Of a stretch of DNA of 64,000 nt, positions 1 through 9,260 are shown in pieces (positions within the stretch are counted from its first letter, which is position 1; every line of letters starts with the position of its first letter). The DNA is from Epiperipatus broadwayi. Lineage: Eukaryota; Onychophora; Udeonychophora; Euonychophora; Peripatidae. The stretch lies in contig JAQFVV010006695.1 in NCBI GenBank assembly GCA_028023455.1, positions 396,626 to 460,625 on the forward strand. The letters run 5' to 3'. A program made the position numbers and the translations under genes. The notes under the pieces were generated by a model. That model was given only the letters and a program-made list of their open reading frames with translations. It ran no database searches and had not been told where the DNA came from.

Positions 1-510
1 CATCTTTTCCGACATATCTTTCCGTATCCAAAGTCATTTCTTTAACTGAGTAATGCCTATTTAAATTTTTGGCTATTTTTAATAATCCTTCTTTAATCCT
101 ACATCAACACTTGTCAGAATTATAAATGTATACCTCATCTTTATCAATCTTTTTTATTGTATTTTCACATACTCAACCAAATTTTCCTTTGTCCAGTTCT
201 CTCAATTTATCTAAGTTCCATCTTAAATATCTTTTCCCTTTTATTCTTTCTTAAACTCAACTTCAATTTAGTCATAACCGAATTATGATCTGAGTTTATA
301 TTAGTACCAGACAAAGTGTGCAAACTCGTAATAGCATTCTTGTATCTACCTTGAATCAATATATAACCAATTTGATTACATTCTCTACCACTTGGAGCTT
401 TAACATATATATAATCTTTTTATACGATTTTTAATGCATTTGCAATCACACACTCATTCTCCTTACAAAATTGTATAAGCTGGCTACCTTTTTCATTTCT
501 TTTCCCAGTA
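1..510 (-). pseudogene. BovB/RTE-type LINE endonuclease, C-terminal half (split gene, part 2)
   Basis: Read on the minus strand, this is the second half of an apurinic-like endonuclease of the BovB/RTE type. Visible landmarks are KRNEKGSQLIQFCKENE, then a QIGYIL segment (family QIDYIL) and NINSDHNSVMTKLKL, where SDH is the conserved catalytic motif near the end of the domain. At least two in-frame stops interrupt it, so it is dead. The first half of the same domain lies at 16,763-17,230 on the same strand and stops at the residue where this piece starts. I therefore read the two as one gene split by the 511-16,755 insertion. Family assignment rests on the order of these motifs; the exact subfamily is uncertain. 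Confidence 0.75.
501..510. repeat. Target-site duplication, left copy
   Basis: TTTCCCAGTA borders the left inverted repeat. The right flank of the composite carries TTTCCCAATA at 16,763-16,772, which matches 9 of 10. In the interrupted endonuclease both copies encode the same residues (the IGK/TGK step before RNEKG), as expected for a duplicated target. Confidence 0.65.
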
Positions 511-585
511 CTTGTGTTCCCCTTGTAATGCAGCCGCAGGAAACTCTGTTTTCCGTGGCCCAAAAGCAGAGGACGCAAATTCCAG

Positions 586-600
586 CCGCTAGATGGCGCT
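586..600 (+). promoter_or_regulatory. CTCF-core-like site in E1 (one mismatch)
   Basis: CCGCTAGATGGCGCT differs from the vertebrate CTCF core consensus CCASYAGRKGGCRSY only at position 3. Binding is inferred from sequence alone. Confidence 0.35.
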
Positions 601-726
601 GTTCACCATGCGTACGCACAGAAACATTATGCCAAGTAGCAGCCAGCACTACTCTCCACTGATAGCCATAGGTAAACCGATGCAGCTTACATCGTCTGCT
701 AAACAGCAAGTAGCCTGCAATCTAGC

Positions 727-741
727 CCACTAGGTGGCGCT
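727..741 (+). promoter_or_regulatory. CTCF-core-like site in E1 (exact consensus match)
   Basis: CCACTAGGTGGCGCT matches CCASYAGRKGGCRSY at all 15 positions. It faces rightward, toward the reverse-oriented exact match at 16,501-16,515. Confidence 0.45.
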
Positions 742-1327
742 GTTTCTCCATTCTATGCACGAAAAACGGCACCGTTTAGAAGCGATATTTACACTCATTT
801 GCTAGTTGGGTTTTATATACACGTACTTAAAAAATACATAGCGTGTAATGTGAAGGTGTGATTAATATATAAACCACAATTATTTAAATATGCGTTTAGA
901 CTTAATACGGTTACATTGAATTACACTCTTTAATAAATCTATGTATTTTTAAATTATTTTCTTTTAAAAATCGATCTTTTTTTTTTCTGTAAAAATGTTT
1001 TTTAAAAAAAGTCATTTTTACTACTTCTTTTTTACTTCAATCTTTCAAAACTGCTAAAAATCGTTCTAGCAGTATTTGTTTCTGAACTTCGTTATACTTT
1101 AAAATAATATTTCAAGCAACTTTTTATAGATCTTTTATTTCGCAAACGGGTTATTTTAAAAAGATAAATTTGCGTTTTGTTACGTCCAATCAATAATTCG
1201 AAGATCTCTTACACAATAAATATTTTTAAATTACTGGAGAAAAAACAAATCAAATTTCTCAGTTAAATATATTAAAAGATCTATTCAGTTCAAAAATAAA
1301 TTTATTAAAATTAATATGTGTGCAAGC

Positions 1328-1345
1328 AATAAAACATCACAGATG
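1328..1345 (+). terminator. Poly(A)-signal module at the inner end of E1
   Basis: AATAAA is followed by the start of a segment that in E2 and E3 continues into a GT-rich tract (TTGTAGTGTGTGGT), the arrangement of a cleavage/polyadenylation site. In E1 the GT-rich part is lost, because homology stops at about 1,345. Confidence 0.35.
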
Positions 1346-1461
1346 AGAGAGTACGACCCCTATAACACTGTAATAAGTATGGAAAATTTGTAAGATATTA
1401 TACAGACTCAGGGAAAATTAAAATAGATTTAAGAGCAGAAATCATAATGACAAAGATTTCT

Positions 1462-2386
1462 TTACAAACACATAGGCATATTTCCTTTTAGTATCAAGTT
1501 ATTTCTACCAAAAGCACTCCAACCAAGTTTAATTCTATGATTAATTTCATCCATTATGTTTCCATCTGTATTAATAATCTGACCAAGGCGTTTGTAACTG
1601 ATAACTTCTTCTAACTCATCATAAACAATCTTTATTTTCATATTTTGAGAAAATACATTAAATATTACTTTAGTCTTTTTAATATTTATCTTTAGTCCTA
1701 CTTTCCTATTTTCATCTGATAACTCCTGCAACATTTCCTGCAGCTTTAAAGCATTATTTGCAAAAACAACTACATCATCTGCAAAATCTAAATGACTTAA
1801 ATAATCTCCATTTACTTTCACTCTTTTAGCTTACCATTTTAATCCACAAAATACTTCTTGCAGCACTGCTGTAAAAAGCTTTGGAGATATGGAGTCACCC
1901 TGTCTTACACTCTTCTCAATGTTGACTTTTCCAGTATCATTATCTAATGTAATTGTTGCTGTTGCATTTTTATAAATATTCTTTAAAATATGACAATATC
2001 TTGGATCTATACCTTGATCATCCAATGCTTTAATCACTGAAGAAATGTTTAGATTCAAATGCCTTTTCATAATCTAGAAATCCAAAACATAATGGCAACT
2101 CATATTCATTTGTCCTTTCTATAACTTCTCTCATGCCCTGGATATGATATCCTGTACTAAAACCACTTTTAAATCCAGCTTGTTGTCTTGGATGGTGGAA
2201 ATCCAATGTTCTCTGTAGACAAGTTGTAATTATCTTGGTAAAAATTTTGTATGTAACTGATAAAAGGCTGATAGGTCTGTAATTTCTAATATCTTCTTTA
2301 TCACCTTTTTTAAATATTAATATTAATACTGCATTCTTCCAATCATCTGTTACATCTTTATCATTTAGACATTTGGTATATAACAT
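1462..2386 (-). pseudogene. RTE-A: reverse transcriptase domain
   Basis: This is the minus-strand reverse transcriptase of an RTE-clade LINE (the type often annotated craniofacial development protein 2-like). In order from 2,386 down: the finger motif KKGDKEDIRNYRPISLL, the palm motif FLDYEKAF with its first catalytic Asp, SVRQGDSISPKLF, and LDFADDVVVFANN, an FADD form of the YxDD catalytic pair. The reading frame breaks into three pieces (2,386-2,030, 2,070-1,831, 1,821-1,462), and the domain is cut after NMPMCL, before the usual C-terminal region. The catalytic residues survive but the gene cannot be expressed as one protein. Its C-terminal side faces E1, the same arrangement as in RTE-B and RTE-C. 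Confidence 0.85.
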
Positions 2387-2447
2387 TGTTAAAAAATTTT
2401 CTATTTTTTCACCTGCTTCTTTTAATATCTCAATTATAATTCTACCA

Positions 2448-3849
2448 TTACCTTTCTATTTTTTCACCTGCTTCGTTTAATATATCAATTATATTTCTAC
2501 CATTATTTGGAGCCTTTTCTTTCTTCATATATTTAATTGTATGTCTCACTTCTTCATTTAAAATTCTGGGCAATTCAGAAGATGTAATAGATATAGGAGG
2601 TATTTGTTCTTTACTACTATATAATTGTTGATAAAAGTCTTCTATCCATTTCATGATGTCATCTCTTTTTTTAGTAATAATTCCAGCTTTTTTTCTTATT
2701 GCAGATATAAATTTCCTACCAATACCAAAATGTTGTTTTACACTCTTGAGACTTTCATTCTCTTCTACTGCTTTCCTTGCTAGTTCACAGTTATACTTTC
2801 TTATATCATTTTCAACTCTTATCCACATCATTCTACAAAATTCGACATATTCAATCCTTTTTAACACATCATTTTTGTATATTTTCCTATTCCTTCTTTT
2901 CTTCATAAATTCGCTAGTCTCAGTAAAAATGTTATTGGTCAAGTGCTGCTTTTTTAAACCAGCTATTTTTGTTGCAGTTTTTAAAAGTGTACCAGTTGTT
3001 TTCATATTAATTTTATTCAAATCTGAATCATGTTCAAAATCTACTAATACTTGAAACCTATTTGTAAGTTCTAATTTAAATTCATTAGAATGTTTCTGAA
3101 AATTAGGAATATCAACTGTAAATATTGTTTTTCTTAATAATTTTTCTCTCTCTAGTTTTGCATTAACATCTATTTCACATCTTACTAATCGATGATCACT
3201 TCCTGTGTGAAATTTATTAAGAACATTACAATCTTGAAATATGTATTTTCTGTTAGTCAAAATATAATCCAATTCTGCTGTACCTTCATTTGGATGCTTC
3301 CATGTCCATTTCCTTTTAACATTTTTCTCAAAATAATAATTCATAATATAAAGTTTTCCTTTTCCTGCAAACTCCACAAATCTATGTCCTCTCTCATTTT
3401 CTATTATAATCAAAATTAATTACCTACAGCACTTTCATCTTTCATTTGTTTACCAATTCTAGCATTAAAGTCTCCTATAAAAATTTTAAAATGTTGTTTA
3501 CTCTGATCAAAAGCCTTTTGTGCATCCATATAAAAATCTTCTACTACTTCATCACTTTTGAGAACTTGTTGGGGCATAAACCTGAATTATCTGCATTTGC
3601 TATCTGCTATTAAGTTGTATAACTAATCTTGCCACTCTGTCCGATACACCATCAATCTCCACAATGTTGTTCTTCCACTTTTTATTTATAATGAATCCTA
3701 CTCCACTTGTATTTCCAATATTTGTGCCTTTATAGTAGAGTACATGTTCACTTTTTAAAACAATTGTCTCTTCACCTTTTCTTCTAACTTCACAAAGTCC
3801 AATAATGTCCCATTTAATATAAGATAGTTTTTCTTCTAACTCTTGCAAT
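2448..3849 (-). pseudogene. RTE-A: endonuclease domain and linker
   Basis: This is the N-terminal endonuclease of the same RTE copy. Segment 3,848-3,600 carries YIKWDIIGLCEVRRKGE, with the catalytic Glu in a CEVR context, followed by SGVGFIINKKW. Near 3,480 the frame passes through a GDFNARIGK motif. Segment 3,413-2,448 continues with AELDYILTNRKYIF and TGSDHRLVRCEI, which holds the SDH motif, then a basic linker leading into the RT. Frames change around 3,414-3,600. The order and spacing match the EN-RT layout of RTE elements, which lack a large ORF1. The 5' end is fused at about 3,849 to the tail of another RTE copy. Confidence 0.85.
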
Positions 3850-4341
3850 CCATCTTCTCTGATCTTTAGCTTCTTTTACCCACATCACCCTGCACACTTT
3901 ATTTCATCCACCCATTTCACATGTGGTCTCTTTCTAGGTATTTACAATCTCTTGGAATCCAGTTTAAGATTTCAATTGTCCATCTATTATTATCTCTTCT
4001 AGCAATATGTCCAGCCCAACTACACTGCAGTCTTTTAATTTTTTCAATGAGGTCAGTAACACCTGTTTGCTCTCTTACCCATATATTGCATTTTTGATCT
4101 CTTCTTGTTACTCCCAACATGCATCTTTCCATACTTCTTTGAGTGGTCTGAAGTCTCTGTATTGCTCTTTTATTAAGTATCCAAATCTCAGATCCATAAG
4201 TAAGAACTGGCAAAACACATTCATTAAAAACCTTCCTTTTCAAACACATAGGCATATTTCCTTTTAGTATCAAGTTATTTCTACCAAAAGCACTCCAACC
4301 AAGTTTAATTCTATGATTAATTTCATCCATTATGTTTCCAT
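3850..4341 (-). pseudogene. RTE-A': C-terminal end of a second RTE copy
   Basis: This minus-strand frame begins at DGNIMDEINHRIKLGW and runs through CVLPVLTYGSEIWILNKR, QRSMERCMLGVTRRD, WAGHIARRDNNRW and ERDHMKWVDEIKCAG, the characteristic RTE C-terminus after the RT palm. The DGNIMDEI...NMPMCL stretch also ends RTE-A at 1,462-1,570, so the two copies overlap in element coordinates. The tail runs directly into the RTE-A N-terminus at about 3,849. The start at 4,341 is an abrupt junction with block D. Confidence 0.8.
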
Positions 4342-4930
4342 CTGTTTGACCACAACCCCATATGTTAATAATTGTTGAAATGTACTGAAAAATGCTATAA
4401 TACATCATAATGACAATTCTAGAGATATCATTCAGATATAATTTTAAGTCACTATGAATCCTTTATGAACCTTTATTTTAGTAATGGTTATTAGATTTTG
4501 TTATAATTGTAATCTAAGATTGATCATATAATATCAGAGAAAAAAAAGAATGAACTTTACTTATGTAGACTGCTGCAAGTGATGAAGAGAGAAATAGGCG
4601 ATCAAGTAATGAGGCTGAGAAGTTGTCAACAATACAATCTGTAAGAACTGTTTAGTACTGAGAAGTGGAATAAAAATGATAGTTTGCATAAATGTTGCAT
4701 GCAAAATGCATGTAATCATTTAGAGTTTGACTACATTGTGAAATTAAAAAATAAATATAATGACATGTTTGGTTTTAATGATGTATTATGAAAATGTCAG
4801 GAAAGTAGTATTAATATTTGAATACATGTATAATTATAACAAAGCCAATAATTCTTAAAGATAAATCAGACCAGAGACATTTTTCAAATTAAACAAGATA
4901 ATGATGCCCATTGCTGGTCTGTCATTCATC
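4342..4930. repeat. Block D, copy 1 (about 580 bp dispersed repeat)
   Basis: This aligns nearly base for base with 39,762-40,347, including a shared ATAATACATCATAATGACAA segment. It codes for nothing I recognise. At the right end copy 1 continues into the hAT pseudogene, while copy 2 diverges after CATTCATCTATT. Both copies lie downstream of an E plus RTE unit, which links the two composites. Confidence 0.75.
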
Positions 4931-6338
4931 TATTATTTGTTGTGTTGAACTTCCTAATTACATAACTAATTCAGATATATTTAAAGCAATTGATAATTAC
5001 ATTGATAATAACTCATATAATTGGAAAAATTGTGTTGGTTTATGTACTGATGAAACAGCAAGTATGAGTGGAAAACATTCAGGAATTGCAAAAAAAATTA
5101 ATGAACTAGTGGCCAACAAAATGATTTTTACTCAATGTGCATTTTGTTGCTAAAAAATTTTCACCTGACTTGAACAATGTTCTTACTCAATCAAGAAAAA
5201 TAAATTTTATTAAATACAACACACTAAATTCAAGACTACTTTCAAGTTTATACAATAAAATGGGATTTGGACATGAACCTTTACTACTTCATGCAGAAGC
5301 ACGATGGTTGTCAAGAGAGAAAATATTAACAAGATTTTATGAATTAAGAAAAGAAGCAGAAACACTTCTAGAAACAAAAAATTCAAAATTGACTATTGGA
5401 TTGCTACTTGTCAAACATATTTTCATTAGTAAATGAATTAAATTTGAGCCTGTAAGGGAATACTACTACTTTTGATTTATGGAATAAAACTGAAGCATTC
5501 AAGAAAAAGTTAAAACTATGGTGTAAGTATATAAAAGAAAAAAAAACTATGACATTTCATTCATTTTCAGAATTGATGAAGCTGATACAAATATTGATGA
5601 ATTAAAAAATACTCTTTATGGAGATTTAACAAGACTGTTACATTTGATCAATATTATCAACAACAAGAAGAAAACACATGGAAAGGCAATATGTGGATTT
5701 TAAATCCGTTTATTGAACAAGAAAATAACCTGATTTGGAATAAGAAAAATTAATAGATTAATTTGCAATGGTACATTAAAATTATTATTTAATTTGACAA
5801 GTAAAATTAAAAGTGAATATCCAGAATTACACAAATTTAGCCTTAAGATTGTTATTGCCATTTTCGACCAAATATTTATGTGAAGTGACATTTTCGGCAA
5901 TGACACTTATAAAATCAAAAGAAAGAAATCGTTTATTAATAAATTCAGCTTTGCGCTTAGCAGTCGCAAATATATCTCCAAATCTTGGTAATTTAATTAC
6001 TGAAAAGAATCGGCAACAATCATATTATAGTTTTTGTTTTTTATATTTATAATTATATTTTGTTCAGTTATTTAAATATTATTCTTTGTTTTTCTTCAGA
6101 TTGGTTTATTATTAGTTTAATATTTTGTTAGTTAATTAACTTTTATACAGTTTTGTCAAATATTTTATGGTTTATTTATCATTCTTTGAAAAAATATATA
6201 TTTATCAAATTTGTTTATATTTTAATATTAAAAAACCCACCCTTTCTTCTATTTATTGTTAAATATTTCATTCAGTTCGTAATAAAAAAAAAATTAAAAA
6301 TATAATGTTCCCAGCATGTAGTTAGTTGAGAAACACTG
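4899..6338 (+). pseudogene. hAT transposase, ZBED5/SCAND3-like, decayed
   Basis: A plus-strand hAT-superfamily transposase in several frames. Segment 4,911-5,153 has NWKNCVGLCTDETASMSGKH, where the Asp of CTD is the second catalytic position. Segment 5,137-5,436 continues with AKKFSPDLNNVL and LLLHAEARWLSREKIL, diagnostic of the ZBED5-like branch. From 5,437 to 5,812 the frame is broken but SLVNELNLSL and AFKKKLKLW are legible. Segment 5,813-6,052 holds the dimerisation region, LLPFSTKYLCEVTFSAMTLI. The N-terminal BED finger and the first catalytic Asp are missing. The right terminus AGTTGAGAAACACTG (ending 6,338) is the inverse of a CAGTGTTTCTCAACT-type hAT end. No matching left TIR was found. 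Confidence 0.85.
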
Positions 6339-6575
6339 ATCTAGATAAGCTAATCTTGACATTTCCTTTAATTTAAGAAGTCCATAGCAAAATTAATTAG
6401 CTATTGAATAGTGATTAGTAAATAGGTATTCTTAATCAGATACTAAAGGTCAATCTAAATTTATAAGATCTGTTGATGCATACCGTTTTTTAAAAATATA
6501 ATATAATAGCAGAATTTTGGAATTCTTACGGGCATTGAGTCTACTGTTATCATTATTTTTTCTCCTATGCAACAT

Positions 6576-7639
6576 CAGGGGTGGGGAACCTTTTTCTGCC
6601 AAGACCCATTTGATAACATCTATGGATCATATAAATTATTGACTTAATAAATTAGCCTGCTAAATTTGATCAAAAATTTAATTACCTCTAATCATTAAAA
6701 ATAGACAATCTTTTCAACTGATAAACCAATTTTAACTTTCTCATTTTAAATTCGGGCCATAATTTTTTTTGTGAATTAAAAAAAATATATATCATTATTA
6801 TTAATGACTGTTCCACATTTAATGATAATTTTTTCGATTTGCTTCGTATCTATCTTTGTGAATATGCTTAAAAAATTATTTTCATGTTCTAGATAGATTA
6901 AATCTACAGCAGCTAGGATGCAGTCTTTTATAAGCTCACCAGAAGATGGCTTCAAATTTTTGCTTTTTATTTTTTTTTAAATAACTTGCTTTCACAGAAT
7001 TTATGACTTGTTTGTACTTTTTATAAAACAGGTCAGTTACTTGATGAAACGCCTTTCAAGTTTTCTGTTTTAATATTTTTTTCCCGTTGTAATCAGAATG
7101 ATTTGATAAATAGCTCTTAATTTTTATTACCTGAAACACTTTCCAGACATAACATTGATTTACTATTTCTTTCTATATAAAAAAAAAAAAATGCATCGGT
7201 CCATTTCTTTTGCAATGCATGATTTTCTGTATAATTTTTCTAATCTTACTCAATGTAGCCATTCTAATAAGAAAAATTAAATACAAAATAATCATAAAAT
7301 GAAATAAAATTTGAGTTATGTTCGACTGTAAAAACAGACAAAATGCTCTCAGCATTATAGATTAAATCCATAATAAAATAAGCCACACAATGTAAATAAT
7401 TTGTTGGAATATTGCATCTCTGATAGAATGAAGTAGAACTATTAAAAAGGTTGACGAGGGTAAAAAATATAGTTGAAAAAATAAATATTTTATTTTACTT
7501 AACTCTTAATTCGATATTGCACTACATGCATGTTTCAATATAAATTTTATACAGGTCCATTTTATATACATTTTTGAAAATGCCTGGGGTCCTGGATTGA
7601 GAACTGAATTGCTTTATGGCCGAAGGTTCCCCACCCCTG
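6576..7639. mobile_element. Non-autonomous hAT-type element (1.06 kb)
   Basis: The ends are inverted repeats: CAGGGGTGGGGAACCTT at the left, and at the right the inverse of CAGGGGTGGGGAACCTTCGGC. This is a standard hAT terminus. The interior has no convincing transposase. The expected 8-bp duplication is not visible (TGCAACAT left, ATCTAGAC right), so one flank may have been rearranged or mutated. Confidence 0.7.
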
Positions 7640-7766
7640 ATCTAGACGATATTAAATAAGCACAAGCATGTTCATACATACATGATAAATATATTGTAAC
7701 ATACACATTTAAAAGCATAATATATATGTAGAGAAAAATTTAATAATATGTGAAATATATATAGTA

Positions 7767-8200
7767 TGTTTCAGTGAAAAGATGGCTGGCTCTCTCTCCA
7801 AGCTGCTTGCATCTCCATATCTCTATCACTGTACTTAGAAATTCACCACAAAAATTTTAAGTTATAACATGTAAGAATGTTTTGTATCTTAATCCATTAA
7901 CATTAAATTTTATTCTAAATTGAGCAAAAACGCTGGCACTGAAAAATTTAAAATGATTCAAAATTGTGTATGGCAACGAAGCTGTAAGTTGTAAGAATGT
8001 TTTCAAGTAATTTACAGGATTTCATGATGGCAGAGAGAGCAATGCAAGCAATCCTGAAAGTAAAAAATCCAGACATACTAGCACATTAAAATTTTTGTGA
8101 CAACTAGCTAAATTATGTTGCTACAGAACACATATGGTAATTCAGAGATAGTGCTGTGGGCAGCTTGGAAAGAGAACCAGTCGTATTTTCACTGGAACAG
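7767..8200. mobile_element. Short inverted-repeat (MITE-like) element
   Basis: About 40 bp at each end are inverted copies: TGTTTCAGTGAAAAGATGGC... on the left (to 7,807) and the inverse of CTGTTCCAGTGAAAATACGA... on the right (8,160-8,200), both reaching an AAGCTGC block. The middle is A+T-rich and non-coding. The superfamily was not assigned. Confidence 0.6.
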
Positions 8201-9260
8201 CTTGTTTATACATATGGGAAAAAAATTGTTTTCATGGATTTATTTAAATATATGCTTGGAAATATTTAATAGAGAAGAATAATGGCTTTAAAAGATTTAT
8301 TTGGAAAATACAAATATTTGATAAACAATAATATTATGTAAGAATATTTGCAATCTATAAATCAAATGATAAGATTTATGCAAATGATGTTTGATATTCA
8401 TACACATATTATATGAAATAGAAACAATGCATAGCACTAGTTGAAATCTATATAAAATATTTGAATCACTCCATAGCTATATTATTTCAGCTACATTCCT
8501 CTTTTAAGTAGATAAAAGTTTAAATTCAAGCTTTTATTTATTTAAAGGGATTATGAGGTGTTTCAAATATATACATATATGTATAAATATTATAATTATC
8601 AGAAAATGGTAATTTAATTATAAGATATTAAAGACAAAATAATAATTGGAAAAAAATATTATTAACACTTTACTAATAATAAACTGGAATAGTGCAAATA
8701 TAATAAATTACTACAGTCTTAATATTGATATAATATAATAAGCATGCATTAGAAATAAATTAATACTGTAATTATTTTAAGGAAAGAATATAAAATGAAT
8801 AAATACTCATTGTAATATAACAACAATGATATTAATGAATAATATTAGTAAATATGAAGTTCATCTAGGAATGGCTGGAAAAAAAAAGTGAATTATTTTA
8901 TTAAGAAATATTAGTGAATGTAAAATACAGTTGTATAAACAATATTAAAATAATAAAACTTCAAGAAAAATTGTTTAAAAAAATTAGTTTATATATAAAA
9001 TTCACAATTATAAATGAAGTGGCAATGAAAATATACACTTGAAAAGCAGATGCATTAATACAAAGTAGATTTGGAAAACTTAGGATAAATGTATGTATTA
9101 GTGATATAGCTGTAAATGGTATGGAATTAGTAAATATTACTTCAAGCCAAATGAAAGAATTATTATCACAAGCATATTTAAAACAACATTATGAAATGAT
9201 CATAAAGTCATCATCGTTTTCAACTATTATTTAAGTTCTTTTCAAATTTAATTCAGTTTC
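8201..9260. other. A+T-rich gap without recognisable features
   Basis: No long reading frame, inverted repeat or known element end was seen. The sequence is simple A+T-rich DNA with short microsatellite-like runs. Confidence 0.5.

Larger units (their letters stand above)
511..1345 (+). repeat. Inverted terminal repeat E1
   Basis: This is the left copy of the E repeat. The first 250 bp are richer in G+C and built from modules of the form CTAGRTGGCGCTGTT followed by a CCATGCGTACGCAC-like segment. The rest is A+T-rich and ends in an AATAAA-containing tail. It aligns almost end to end with the reverse complement of 15,895-16,755 and with 27,190 to about 28,110. It has no reading frame of note. 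Confidence 0.75.

Noticed and set aside
511-1345. E as the 3' untranslated region of the RTE
   Set aside because: RTE-D and RTE-A' reach their C-termini without E, and E-RTE junctions fall at different points in the RTE.
2653-3419. Plus-strand hydrophobic frames opposite the RTE copies (also 29,364-30,412)
   Set aside because: They are antisense shadows of the RTE linker and endonuclease, whose minus-strand frames carry known motifs.
4899-6338. ZBED5-like hAT as the transposase of the 16-kb composite
   Set aside because: hAT enzymes use short TIRs and 8-bp duplications. The composite has about 850-bp TIRs and a 10-bp duplication, and the hAT has its own right TIR.
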